From Clostridium sp. UBA1056 (GTDB taxonomy: Bacteria; Bacillota; Clostridia; Clostridiales; Clostridiaceae): 64,000 nucleotides of DNA. The notes under the pieces were generated by a model. It did not search any database. It worked only from the letters and a program-made list of their open reading frames with translations, and was not told where the DNA came from. Shown here in pieces: positions 35,015 to 43,779 of the stretch; within the stretch, counting starts at the first letter, position 1, and each line of letters begins with the position of its first letter. The position numbers and the translations under genes are program-made. The stretch spans positions 49,313 through 113,312 of the forward strand of contig DCDL01000001.1 in the NCBI GenBank assembly GCA_002316385.1, given 5' to 3'.

Positions 35015-35280
35015 CTAAGGCTTATCCCATCCATCTTTTGTAAGTTCCAAATAGGTATCTTCATCTTCAAGATAGGTTGGTCTTGGCTTACTTACAAACC
35101 CTAGCTTTTCATATAAGGTCCATGCCTTTTTATTTGCAGGACTTGGTTCATCATAAACACAATTTACTTTTCCACCTGGAAAACCTACAAAAACATAACT
35201 TCTCCATTATTCCAAAGGCTCTTTATATCTTCTAAGTCACTCTCTGTTGTCTCTTTAATTGTAACTTTTCCTGTATACAT
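35015..35280 (-). pseudogene. GNAT acetyltransferase with internal deletion and frameshift
   Basis: Starts MYTGKVTIKETTESDLEDIK and NNGEVMF, then shifts frame into VGFPGG and jumps to a typical GNAT C-terminus (SPANKKAWTLYEKLGFVSKP, ending KDGWDKP). The central acetyl-CoA-binding part is missing, leaving 88 codons where about 160 are expected. It sits 12 bp after an intact GNAT gene (35293), so the two probably formed one operon. Confidence 0.8.
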
Positions 35281-35292
35281 AAATTTCCCACT

Positions 35293-36120
35293 TTATCCAT
35301 ACGTATGCTCTGCAAAACAGGCAATTTCAACAAAATTATTTCTTTCGTATAACTTTTTAGCACCAATATTAGATTTTGCAACTCGTAGTCTTATGTTCTT
35401 AATAGATTTCTCCATACTCATATTTCTAACGCAATTTGATAATATATAGCTTCCATATCCTCTATTTTGAAATACTGGTTTAACAACAATATCTGTTATA
35501 TAATTATCTTCGAAGATATATGCACCCACTAATTCATCCTTTAGCCAGAATGAACATACTTGACCATCTTTATTTAAATCAATGAGATTTTCATTAAATC
35601 TATTTTTATTTATATCATAACTGTTTATTTGCCACCCATTATCTACATATAATTGATAATATGAACTATCAAATAGATCAACAAATTCTTTCAGCATAGA
35701 ATTTTCAAACCCTCTAATAGTTAAATTATAATCATTTAATTCAGGTAGCTCTTCTCCAATAAATTCAAGATGATATCCTTCCATATCAGTTTTAAAACCT
35801 AATTTTTTTACTAAATCAATTATCTTTAGATTATTTCCATATACGTTAAAGCATATTTCCTTTGAGTTTAATTTTGAAATATATTCGTTAGTTTTACTAT
35901 TTATTACTTCTAAAACTTCCTCTATACTATCCTCATTAAGAAAAGAAGCATAAAAAATGCAGCAATCATCGCTATTAACCACTATAAATGCTCCCTTATT
36001 TGCCTCTGTTACCATTGAATATAATATCTCAACTTGATTATTATTAAAGGCTTTATTTACATAATCTTTTGCATGGGGCGATATATTTTCTATAAAACTT
36101 AATATTTCTTTAATTTCCAT
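35293..36120 (-). CDS. GNAT-family N-acetyltransferase, two-domain
   Basis: 275 residues. The C-terminal GNAT domain has the acetyl-CoA loop VKPVFQNRGYGSYILSN (about 217-233) and SNIGAKKLYERNNF. The N-terminal half (1-130) looks like a second, degenerate GNAT-like domain without the loop, as in several fused GNATs of Firmicutes. RBS AAAGGA is seven bases from the ATG. Acceptor unknown. Confidence 0.82.
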   Translation of the reverse strand: MEIKEILSFIENISPHAKDYVNKAFNNNQVEILYSMVTEANKGAFIVVNSDDCCIFYASFLNEDSIEEVLEVINSKTNEYISKLNSKEICFNVYGNNLKIIDLVKKLGFKTDMEGYHLEFIGEELPELNDYNLTIRGFENSMLKEFVDLFDSSYYQLYVDNGWQINSYDINKNRFNENLIDLNKDGQVCSFWLKDELVGAYIFEDNYITDIVVKPVFQNRGYGSYILSNCVRNMSMEKSIKNIRLRVAKSNIGAKKLYERNNFVEIACFAEHTYG

Positions 36121-36439
36121 TCTCCGATCCTTTCATGGTATTTATAATAGGTATTATCATTTTTCTTATCTCATTTAGTTTTATATGATTAAAAATACTT
36201 GCATTATAAAATTAATTTATCTTTCATTATACCTCTTGAATATTAGCTATCTTATTGAGAATTTCAAGTGTAAATCTCCTAAAATCCCCATCAACATAGC
36301 AACTATTTAAAATTTAAAAAAGTTAAATATTTGAATAGTTCTCTTTATAACATTTTAAAATGTTTCTTATGTGAATGCGTATATATTTATTTAATGAGGC
36401 TTTGTATCTTGGTAGAGTATTTATTATCTACGTAAAACC
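36121..36439. other. Spacer with family C-like inverted repeats
   Basis: No gene. Holds AACTATT/AATAGTT arms (36301-36340) and a perfect palindrome AACATTTTAAAATGTT (36349-36364) shared with 2198. These probably form terminators for the VOC gene or neighbours. Confidence 0.45.
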
Positions 36440-36850
36440 TTAAATCTTATTTTTATTTTTTAAATGATCGTAAAACCCTTGCTTGTCCGTCCATTGAATC
36501 AAATCAATTTCAAATCCATCCGGATCTTTTATATAGAATTGCTTTGAAAATTGTTTAACTATAACTTCCTGATTTTGTTCAACATATCCCTTTAATTTCA
36601 AGGTCTCTAACAATTCATCTACATTTTCAACGTAATAGCCTGCATGTCTAAAATTTTGATTTTTTTCTATTGTAAAGTTATCTTTTTCAGAAATAAATAA
36701 CTTATGCCCTTCGCCTTTAAGAATTGCATATCTTTTTCCATTTGTCTTTGTACCTTTATCAATACATTCATAGTCAAGAATATCTCTATAGAAAACTATA
36801 AATTTATCAACGTTCGAAACATATCTATTTAAATGGTCTATGCTTCTCAT
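36440..36850 (-). CDS. VOC (glyoxalase/bleomycin-resistance fold) protein
   Basis: 136 residues forming one VOC domain of two beta-alpha-beta-beta-beta units. Seen: SIDHLNRYVSNVDKFIVFYR, then FRHAGYYVENVDELL and a C-terminal IKDPDGFEIDLIQW, giving the His/Glu metal-ligand positions. Such proteins are metal-dependent lyases, dioxygenases or antibiotic-binding proteins. Its ATG overlaps the TGA of the upstream peptidase gene by four bases, so they are coupled. Function unknown. Confidence 0.87.
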   Translation of the reverse strand: MRSIDHLNRYVSNVDKFIVFYRDILDYECIDKGTKTNGKRYAILKGEGHKLFISEKDNFTIEKNQNFRHAGYYVENVDELLETLKLKGYVEQNQEVIVKQFSKQFYIKDPDGFEIDLIQWTDKQGFYDHLKNKNKI

Positions 36851-37518
36851 TCCTTCACTCCTTTAAACATCTGTGTATCTCCTAGTAATTTAACTTCGTT
36901 ATTATCAATAATTATTCCTCCAGTATCTTTAATTGCATATACTGTATCTATTTTTTTATTTAACACTTTATTTATATAGTGTTTTTGTATCTCTGTTTCT
37001 TCATAATGGACTTCAATATCAAAATTTTTAATTAAGTTTAATCCTTTATTATATGAGAATGTATCGTAATCTTTGTCAGGAGTAATATGATACTCTAATA
37101 TCTGAATCATTGCTCCAGCACTACTTCCTATGATAATTCCTTTAAAATTTTCAATTTCATTTACTAAATGAAACTCCTCTAATCGATCCATCATTTTATC
37201 AGGTAATCCTCCAGTGAAAAATATTATGTCACTATTTCTTACTTTTTCTTTTGCTTCTTCCTTTGTATCTTTAAAATAATTTATCCAACTTATATTTTCT
37301 TCTTTAATTCCATAGCTTAAAAATGGTAGAACAATACTTTTGTAATATGCTCCATCTTCTCTATTATATGCACATTGCCATTCCGTATGGTTACTTATCT
37401 TTTCACCAAAAGAAAATGGTATTATTAAAACTTTATCATTATAATTTATATATTTTTTCACTTCATCTTTCACCCATTTTTCATGAAAATTATATAAACT
37501 AAATAACATATTAACCAT
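36847..37518 (-). CDS. Peptidase S51-like protein (dipeptidase E/cyanophycinase family)
   Basis: 223 residues. The nucleophile elbow is GSSAGAM (about 133), preceded by FFTGGLPDKMMDRL and followed by GLNLIKNFDIEVHYEE, typical of the family. Members cleave Asp-X dipeptides or related substrates with a Ser nucleophile in a class I glutamine-amidotransferase-like fold. The start ATG has GGGGAG six bases upstream. It is coupled to the VOC gene. Substrate is unknown. Confidence 0.85.
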   Translation of the reverse strand: MVNMLFSLYNFHEKWVKDEVKKYINYNDKVLIIPFSFGEKISNHTEWQCAYNREDGAYYKSIVLPFLSYGIKEENISWINYFKDTKEEAKEKVRNSDIIFFTGGLPDKMMDRLEEFHLVNEIENFKGIIIGSSAGAMIQILEYHITPDKDYDTFSYNKGLNLIKNFDIEVHYEETEIQKHYINKVLNKKIDTVYAIKDTGGIIIDNNEVKLLGDTQMFKGVKE

Positions 37519-37740
37519 TAATAACTCCCCCTATTAATTTCATATCTTATAAATACTATACATTATATAAATAAACTTTGCTTTCAAGTTTAAATACCTC
37601 TATTTAACAATTATAACTCTACATCTAGTATAAATGTAATAAAATCTATATAATACTTATAAATCCCAAAACGTTTAACTATAAACATTGAAAATTTATT
37701 TTGTTTTCTATACAATGAGAATAATATCAACCCAACAATC

Positions 37741-37773
37741 TTAACAGAGATTTAACACCAAACAAAATATAAT
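37741..37773 (+). promoter_or_regulatory. Direct-repeat operator and promoter of the two-component operon
   Basis: TTAACA (37741-37746) is repeated as TTAACA at 37752-37757 with an 11-bp period, followed after exactly ten bases by TATAAT (37768-37773). The same arrangement stands before the first ABC gene at 39683. An 11-bp direct repeat overlapping a missing -35 box is typical of OmpR-family activators. Confidence 0.75.
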
Positions 37774-37790
37774 GAAAAGCGGTGATGATT

Positions 37791-38474
37791 ATGAGAATTC
37801 TTGTTGTTGAAGATGAGCTTGATTTGCAGGAAGCGATTGCAGAGGGACTTCGTTTAGATGGATATGCAATTGATACCTGTGATAACGGTGAAGATGCCTA
37901 TGAGCTTGCTTTCATTGAAAACTATGATTTAGTTATACTTGATTTAAACCTGCCTAAAATGGACGGGATTGAGGTTTTGGAAAAGATACGGGAAGAAAAA
38001 CCTGATTTAAAGGTGCTTATCCTAAGTGCAAGAAGCAGTGTAAGCGACAAAGTTAAGGGATTGGATATGGGCGCAAATGATTATTTGGCAAAGCCCTTTG
38101 ACTTTGCTGAGTTGGAGGCAAGAATCAGGAATTTGCTGCGGCGTCAATTTGTTCAGCAAAACAGTCTTCTAACTTGTGGTAGCATCAAAATTGATTTATC
38201 AAAGCGTATTGCTTTTGCTGAAAACATTGAATTGTCTCTTACTAAAAAGGAATTTTCACTTCTTGAATACTTTCTGCTTAATTCAGAACGAGTTATCAGC
38301 CAGGAGGAATTGATGGAGCACGTTTGGGATAATAGCATTGACTGCTTTAGCGGTGCCGTTCGTGTTCATATTGCTACACTAAGAAAAAAACTAAAAGCCG
38401 TTTTAAGCTATGACCCAATATGTACAAAAATTGGCGATGGTTATTCTATTTCATCAAATGGTGGTGATTTTTAA
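37791..38474 (+). CDS. OmpR-family response regulator
   Basis: 227 residues from the ATG at 37791 (RBS GGTGA). The receiver domain (1-115) has the acid pocket VEDE, phosphoacceptor Asp51 (VILDLNLPKMDG), Ser/Thr in ILSARS and Lys in LAKPFDF. The C-terminal DNA-binding domain (about 130-225) is of OmpR winged-helix type (LTKKEFSLLEYFLLNSERV, AVRVHIATLRKKL). It should activate its own operon and the ABC transporters from the matching direct repeats. The stop overlaps the kinase start by one base. Base composition is richer in GC than the neighbours. Confidence 0.93.
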   Translation: MRILVVEDELDLQEAIAEGLRLDGYAIDTCDNGEDAYELAFIENYDLVILDLNLPKMDGIEVLEKIREEKPDLKVLILSARSSVSDKVKGLDMGANDYLAKPFDFAELEARIRNLLRRQFVQQNSLLTCGSIKIDLSKRIAFAENIELSLTKKEFSLLEYFLLNSERVISQEELMEHVWDNSIDCFSGAVRVHIATLRKKLKAVLSYDPICTKIGDGYSISSNGGDF

Positions 38475-39610
38475 TGTCCAAAAAACTACCCATAAGGCTG
38501 CGACTTACAGCAATGATAGTAGCATTGCTAACGGTTTGCTGCGTTGGACTAACTCTAATACTCAATCTTTCTGCCAACAAAATGGTAGCGGCATTAATGG
38601 TACCTGCACAGGATATAACTCAAGGCGGTAGTATGTACGAAAGCATACAGCCTCCGTCGGATGCAGCGTCTATGGGTGCACCTGATGACTCTCAAAAAGC
38701 AAGGATGGATTTCAGACTTGAAAGCATTTTGTATATGCTTTCAGTTATTATGGGCGGCGGAGTTTTGACATACTATTTATCAGGAAAAGCATTAAAGCCC
38801 ATTGATACACTAAACGGTCAAATCAAAAACAGAACGGTACATAATTTGTCCGAAGCAATGGACGTTCCGCCAACCAATGACGAAATATCCGAACTAACTG
38901 AGTCGTTTAATGAAATGACGGATAAACTGAATCATGCGTTTATGATGCAGCAGCGTTTCTCTGCAAATGCAGCACATGAACTAAGAACTCCGCTGACGGT
39001 GCTTAAAACAAAAGTTGATGTTTTTAAAAAGAAAAACACACATTCCAACGAGGAATATGATGCATTGATTGCAACCTTTGAAAAGCAAATAAATCGCCTG
39101 TCCGAGCTTGTTCATAACCTGTTAGATATGACAAATATGACGGATGAATTTGAAAACGAAAGAGTTTGTATCAAAGATGTTTTGGATGATATTGTCACAG
39201 AGCTTTCAAGCATTGCCGCTGAAAAGGATATAACGCTCACTTTAGATTGCAACAACAGCGTTGTTATGGGAAACACCGATTTGCTGCACCGTGCATTCTA
39301 TAATCTGATTGAAAACGGGATAAAATACAACATGAATGGTGGCAATGTATCAGTTACTGCTTCTTCGAATAAATTGCATACCGTAATAAAAATTTCTGAT
39401 ACAGGTATCGGTATACCTAATGAGATGAAAAAAAATATCTTTGAGCCCTTTTATCGAGTGGATAAATCCCGTTCACGTAAGATTGGCGGTGCGGGATTAG
39501 GTCTTGCTATCGTGGAAAGTATCATAAAAAAGCATAACGGAAAAATTGAAGTTACTGATAATAAAACTGGCGGCACTTACTTCAAAATCACATTAGATAA
39601 ATTGGTATAA
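38474..39610 (+). CDS. Two-component sensor histidine kinase
   Basis: 378 residues. Two membrane helices (about 12-32 and 86-103) flank a short outside loop of about 53 residues. HAMP region (about 104-158), then HisKA with His168 in AAHELRTPLTVL, and HATPase with N box (LIENGIKYN), G1 (SDTGIGIP) and G2 (GGAGLGLAI). It should phosphorylate the response regulator encoded just before it. The small loop suggests sensing in or with the membrane, perhaps through the ABC transporter, as in peptide-antibiotic detoxification modules. Terminator at 39621 follows. Confidence 0.93.
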   Translation: MSKKLPIRLRLTAMIVALLTVCCVGLTLILNLSANKMVAALMVPAQDITQGGSMYESIQPPSDAASMGAPDDSQKARMDFRLESILYMLSVIMGGGVLTYYLSGKALKPIDTLNGQIKNRTVHNLSEAMDVPPTNDEISELTESFNEMTDKLNHAFMMQQRFSANAAHELRTPLTVLKTKVDVFKKKNTHSNEEYDALIATFEKQINRLSELVHNLLDMTNMTDEFENERVCIKDVLDDIVTELSSIAAEKDITLTLDCNNSVVMGNTDLLHRAFYNLIENGIKYNMNGGNVSVTASSNKLHTVIKISDTGIGIPNEMKKNIFEPFYRVDKSRSRKIGGAGLGLAIVESIIKKHNGKIEVTDNKTGGTYFKITLDKLV

Positions 39611-39620
39611 AAGAAGAAAA

Positions 39621-39665
39621 AAGACTTTGAATTTGGGCGATTAACGCCGGTTCAAAGTCTTTTTT
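39621..39665 (+). terminator. Terminator of the two-component operon
   Basis: AAGACTTTGAA and TTCAAAGTCTT pair around a GC-rich loop and are followed by TTTTT. It separates the kinase gene from the ABC genes, which have their own promoter. Confidence 0.85.
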
Positions 39666-39682
39666 ATATGAAAGACTTCCTC

Positions 39683-39715
39683 TTAACATGGATTTAACAT
39701 CATATATAGTACAAT
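39683..39715 (+). promoter_or_regulatory. Direct-repeat operator and promoter of the ABC genes
   Basis: TTAACA (39683-39688), TTAACA (39694-39699), then ten bases and TACAAT (39710-39715). Repeat sequence, 11-bp period and distance to the -10 box are the same as at 37741. Confidence 0.75.
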
Positions 39716-39762
39716 GACGACATCATAGAAAGCAAATTGTTGCTTTACAAAAAGGAGTAAAA

Positions 39763-41709
39763 ATGATGTTTAATATTAAAAATGTTTCAAAGAAGTATAA
39801 TGGCGAATTTGCATTGAACAATGTGTCGCTTACAATCGGAAAAGGGTTAAACTTTATCGTGGGTGCTTCGGGCAGCGGAAAAACAACCTTGCTTAAAATC
39901 ATCAGTGGTATGGAACAGCACTTTGATGGAAATGTGTTCTATTGTGGCAAGGATATAAAAGCCTTAACAAGCAATGAAAAAAGTTATTTTTACAATAACG
40001 TTTTTGGATTTGTGTGGCAGGACTTTAATCTTCTTGAGGATTTAACCGTACTGGAAAATATCCTGTTACCCGGATATCTTAAAGCAAACCAAAATATAAA
40101 AACCGCTGAAAAAGTATTAAAGGATCTTAAACTTTTGGACATTGCTCAAAATCAGGTTAAATATCTTTCTGGAGGACAAAAACAGCGCGTAGCCATTGCT
40201 AGGGAATTGATGAAAAATCCTCAGGTAATCATCGCTGACGAGCCTACCAGCGCATTGGACGAAAAAACATCAAAAGAAGCAATGGATATCTTGAGAGCAA
40301 TTTCTAAAAGCAAAACTGTAATTGTTGTTACACATGATACTTCTTTGATAAACAAAAATGATAATGTTTTTGAGCTTGATAAAGGTGAGCTTATCACTCC
40401 TGCTGATAGTTCGGTTACAAAAATTCCGGAGTTTAAAATGCAAAACCCATATACATTATCATTTGGTAATGCAGTTACTGTTGCCAAGACAAGTATCAAG
40501 CGAAACTTTGGCAGATTTGCGGTATCTGTACTTACGATTATGATTGCGGCAGTGTTATTATTGACAACATTCAGCGGATCAATAAACAGCAGTGGTCAAG
40601 CTGCATTTAACAAGCTGTTTGATACCTACGGGGAAAGCATTTTAGACATCAGCATTGTGAACAGCTTTACCAGTGCAGGCGGAACGGACGATAATAAAAA
40701 CGATAGCCCCAACGCAGATGTATCACAGGATATAGGAGGCCTGTATGAAAAATACGTAGCTGATGAAAGAGTAGAGTTTACTGCGTTTTTGCAGGCATTT
40801 GAAAATATAAAAGTTAATTTAGATGGTAAAACATATAAGATTGACAGCACAGGCAGCGTCCCTACTATAAATAAGCTTATATCCGGCAGAATGCCAAAAG
40901 GCGCAGATAATGAAGTGGTTGTACCCGAAAGCTTTTTGAAAAAAACAGGTCTAAGTAATGACGATATTATCGGCAAAGAAATTGAGTTTTCTTCCTCAAT
41001 GTACAATTTGGATACAGGCAGTCCAGTACTTAATGATGCTAAAATTAAGGCAAAAATTGTAGGTGTGGCAGATACAACAGTGATTTATGAATATAACGGT
41101 GAAATGATGGAATACTCCGTTGACGATTCTTTCTTTTTCAGCAAAGCGGCTCTTGATGATATGAGAAGTCAGGCAAGCTTTCAGGAAGATAAAATCAACT
41201 TTCTTATTCGTGCAAAAACTCCGGCAGATATGATAGCGCTGAAAGATGAATTAAACAAAAGCGGTATCGTTCCCATTGGCAGATTTGAGCTTGTTGAAGA
41301 TATAGTAAGACTTAATTCCCAGACAACTGGGCAATCAGGCTCTGCAAGTATAATTATTGGGTTGTTGTCTTTTGTTATGGTTATTGCCATATTCCTTATC
41401 ATCGGCGTTATGAGAAAGCGAGAATACGCAATCTATAAGATCAGCGGATTCGGCAACGGTCATTTAAGTCTGATTAATCTTGCTCAAACTCTTACTCAAG
41501 CTATTACCGCAATTGTGTTACTGCTCATCACTTCACCACTGATCAATTTAGCCACAAAAGCCTTATTCGGTGCTAATATTTTAAGTGCTAATATGCTGTT
41601 TACAGGAGCAGCATTAGGAGTAGGTTTAGCTATTGTTGCTTATAGTATAACCTCGATAGTGTATATGAAAACAAACATCATATCGGCTTTAAAAACAGGT
41701 GACAGATAA
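39763..41709 (+). CDS. ABC transporter, ATPase fused to FtsX/MacB-like permease
   Basis: 648 residues. Residues 1-225 form an ABC ATPase (Walker A GASGSGKTT, signature YLSGGQKQR, Walker B IIADEPTSALD). A first membrane helix (about 255-275) is followed by a large outside domain (about 280-520) and three more helices with FtsX-like sequence (about 528-640). This is the MacB-type layout of mechanotransmission pumps, used against peptides and antibiotics. It overlaps the second fused transporter by one base; the two probably form a heterodimer. Expression is set by the two-component system through the operator at 39683. Confidence 0.92.
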   Translation: MMFNIKNVSKKYNGEFALNNVSLTIGKGLNFIVGASGSGKTTLLKIISGMEQHFDGNVFYCGKDIKALTSNEKSYFYNNVFGFVWQDFNLLEDLTVLENILLPGYLKANQNIKTAEKVLKDLKLLDIAQNQVKYLSGGQKQRVAIARELMKNPQVIIADEPTSALDEKTSKEAMDILRAISKSKTVIVVTHDTSLINKNDNVFELDKGELITPADSSVTKIPEFKMQNPYTLSFGNAVTVAKTSIKRNFGRFAVSVLTIMIAAVLLLTTFSGSINSSGQAAFNKLFDTYGESILDISIVNSFTSAGGTDDNKNDSPNADVSQDIGGLYEKYVADERVEFTAFLQAFENIKVNLDGKTYKIDSTGSVPTINKLISGRMPKGADNEVVVPESFLKKTGLSNDDIIGKEIEFSSSMYNLDTGSPVLNDAKIKAKIVGVADTTVIYEYNGEMMEYSVDDSFFFSKAALDDMRSQASFQEDKINFLIRAKTPADMIALKDELNKSGIVPIGRFELVEDIVRLNSQTTGQSGSASIIIGLLSFVMVIAIFLIIGVMRKREYAIYKISGFGNGHLSLINLAQTLTQAITAIVLLLITSPLINLATKALFGANILSANMLFTGAALGVGLAIVAYSITSIVYMKTNIISALKTGDR

Positions 41710-43505
41710 TGATACAAGTTGAAAATCTTATAAAAAAATACGGTGACACAGTTATCTTTAATAATGCAAGCTATACCTTCCCTGACAGAGGCATAGTTTG
41801 CTTGCTTGGAGCATCCGGCTGCGGTAAAAGTACACTTCTGAATATGCTTGCTGGCTTTGACAGTGATTACAGCGGTAATATTACTGTCGGCGGTGTGCAG
41901 CTAAACGGATTAAGCGATGATAAATTATGTGCTTACCGTAGGGATTGCATTGGTTTTGTCTTTCAAAATTATCATTTGCTAACTGGATATACAGTGCTCG
42001 AAAATATCCTTTTGCCTTGTGAGTTAAGCAATGAAGAAAAACATACCAATCTTCAAAACGCAAAGAGTTTTCTTAAAACAGTTAAACTCTCTGGAAAAGA
42101 AAATGAGAAGATTGAAAATTTATCCGGCGGTCAGAAGCAACGTGTTGCCATTGCAAGAGCCCTGATGGGTAATCCCGATATAATTCTTGCAGACGAACCT
42201 ACAGGTGCCCTTGACCGTAGCAATTCGACTGAAATAATGACCTTGTTAAAAGAAATCGCAAAGGACAAATTAGTGGTTGTTATTACTCACGATCAGAAAA
42301 TCTGCGATTTTGCAGATGAGATTATTTCTATTGAAAATGGTATAATCGCCTACAAGAGTGCTACTGTTCAAAAAGATGAATCTAGCAATAAAACAATCAT
42401 TCTCAAGCCATCAGCTAAAGTGTCTGCGTTTAAGAGAGGTGCAAAAAACTTTAGGGTGCACCTGAAGCGATATGTCGCTGTCAGCTTGGCGATTTCGATT
42501 AGTGTTCTATGTTTTGTGTTATCACTATCTTCTGGAAACATTATGGAGCAATCTATTGCGGATTTTAAAGCAAAGAATACAGCGTTTAACAACGGATATG
42601 TAAAGTCGGAGAGTGGTACTGATGTGTTTGACTTGCTCAAGGCTGATGAACGTGTCGAAAATGTTTATCTGCAGTATAAAATCAATGACATTACTTTAGA
42701 CTTTAAAGGCAAAAATGAAACGATGGCGGAAAAGTACCCTATGCCAAAAGCTACAGAAAGCATGTCATACGGAACAATGCCCAAGACGGGCCAAAACGAG
42801 ATTGCACTTTCACCCAGCCTTGCGAAAAAGTTTATGAGCAATATCAGCGATTTGGTCGGCAAAGAGATAACTCTTATTTTTGATGATAAGGAATACGAAC
42901 TGACGGTAAGCGGTATCTTTAATGCGGGATATGACGACTTTTTCATAAGTTCTGATGTTGAACAGAAGTTATATCAGAATATCAAAAATGATGAATATTA
43001 TTCCGTCAACTATGATGTGAAGAATTTTGAAGATATTGTTCCTGTCAGCCAAATGCTGAATTACAAAAATATTGCCAGCAAGAATGCGTCAAAAGAAGTA
43101 GGTGCATTACAAAGCACGTTTCAAAGTCTTAGCCGGCTGTTTCTAATCATTTCTGTTTTAATTTTGACAATTGGATTATTTATAAGTGTTATACTACTTG
43201 TCAAACTACAAAATTCAAGATACAAAGAATTGGGGTTGTTATCTGCACTGGGATTCAACAGAAGCACGATACAAAAAATGATTATCAGTGAGAATGTTAT
43301 TTTATCAACAATGGCAGGTATTTTTAACGCTGTATTAATTGGCTGTACATATGTGATTGGGTTGAGTTTTAATTTGCCAATCAATATTTTAGGGCTACAA
43401 GTAGGCATTTCAATTTTATCCACAATTATCTTAATAGTATTTATAATCTTATTTGCAAGTCATAAGCTTATTCACACAGAACCTGCTGTTGCACTAAGAA
43501 AATAA
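41709..43505 (+). CDS. ABC transporter, ATPase fused to FtsX/MacB-like permease (partner)
   Basis: 598 residues with the same layout as the preceding gene: ATPase (Walker A GASGCGKST, signature NLSGGQKQR, Walker B ILADEPTGALD), one membrane helix at about 255-275, an outside domain, and three C-terminal helices. The start overlaps the stop of the first transporter (TAATGA), pointing to coupled production in a 1:1 complex. Substrate is unknown; a cationic peptide, lantibiotic or bacitracin-like compound would fit the module type. Confidence 0.92.
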   Translation: MIQVENLIKKYGDTVIFNNASYTFPDRGIVCLLGASGCGKSTLLNMLAGFDSDYSGNITVGGVQLNGLSDDKLCAYRRDCIGFVFQNYHLLTGYTVLENILLPCELSNEEKHTNLQNAKSFLKTVKLSGKENEKIENLSGGQKQRVAIARALMGNPDIILADEPTGALDRSNSTEIMTLLKEIAKDKLVVVITHDQKICDFADEIISIENGIIAYKSATVQKDESSNKTIILKPSAKVSAFKRGAKNFRVHLKRYVAVSLAISISVLCFVLSLSSGNIMEQSIADFKAKNTAFNNGYVKSESGTDVFDLLKADERVENVYLQYKINDITLDFKGKNETMAEKYPMPKATESMSYGTMPKTGQNEIALSPSLAKKFMSNISDLVGKEITLIFDDKEYELTVSGIFNAGYDDFFISSDVEQKLYQNIKNDEYYSVNYDVKNFEDIVPVSQMLNYKNIASKNASKEVGALQSTFQSLSRLFLIISVLILTIGLFISVILLVKLQNSRYKELGLLSALGFNRSTIQKMIISENVILSTMAGIFNAVLIGCTYVIGLSFNLPINILGLQVGISILSTIILIVFIILFASHKLIHTEPAVALRK

Positions 43506-43779
43506 GGCGCAAAACGGTCAAAGATAGTCCTATATATACACAATCTCAGCAATTATTTTGGCAATCATCCTCTCGATAGTTTTTGTTTTTGCACGAATTT
43601 ATCCTTTCCGCAATTGGAAAATTGCTGATTTTGTGATAGTTCTATATTTTAAAAATCTATTATCAATAAAATGTTTGTAATAAGCTATGTAATCAGGATA
43701 ATCTCTGCAACTTGTAACTACTTTAACACTATAGAATAATATATATAGATAAATAAGTTTTGGAGATGTAGGTTTATTA
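43506..43779. other. Spacer with possible membrane-protein remnant
   Basis: Plus strand 43537-43655 reads AIILAIILSIVFVFARIYPF and on as an open frame without start or RBS. It may be the end of a lost third gene of the ABC cassette. The last part holds the promoter region of the protease gene. Confidence 0.4.
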
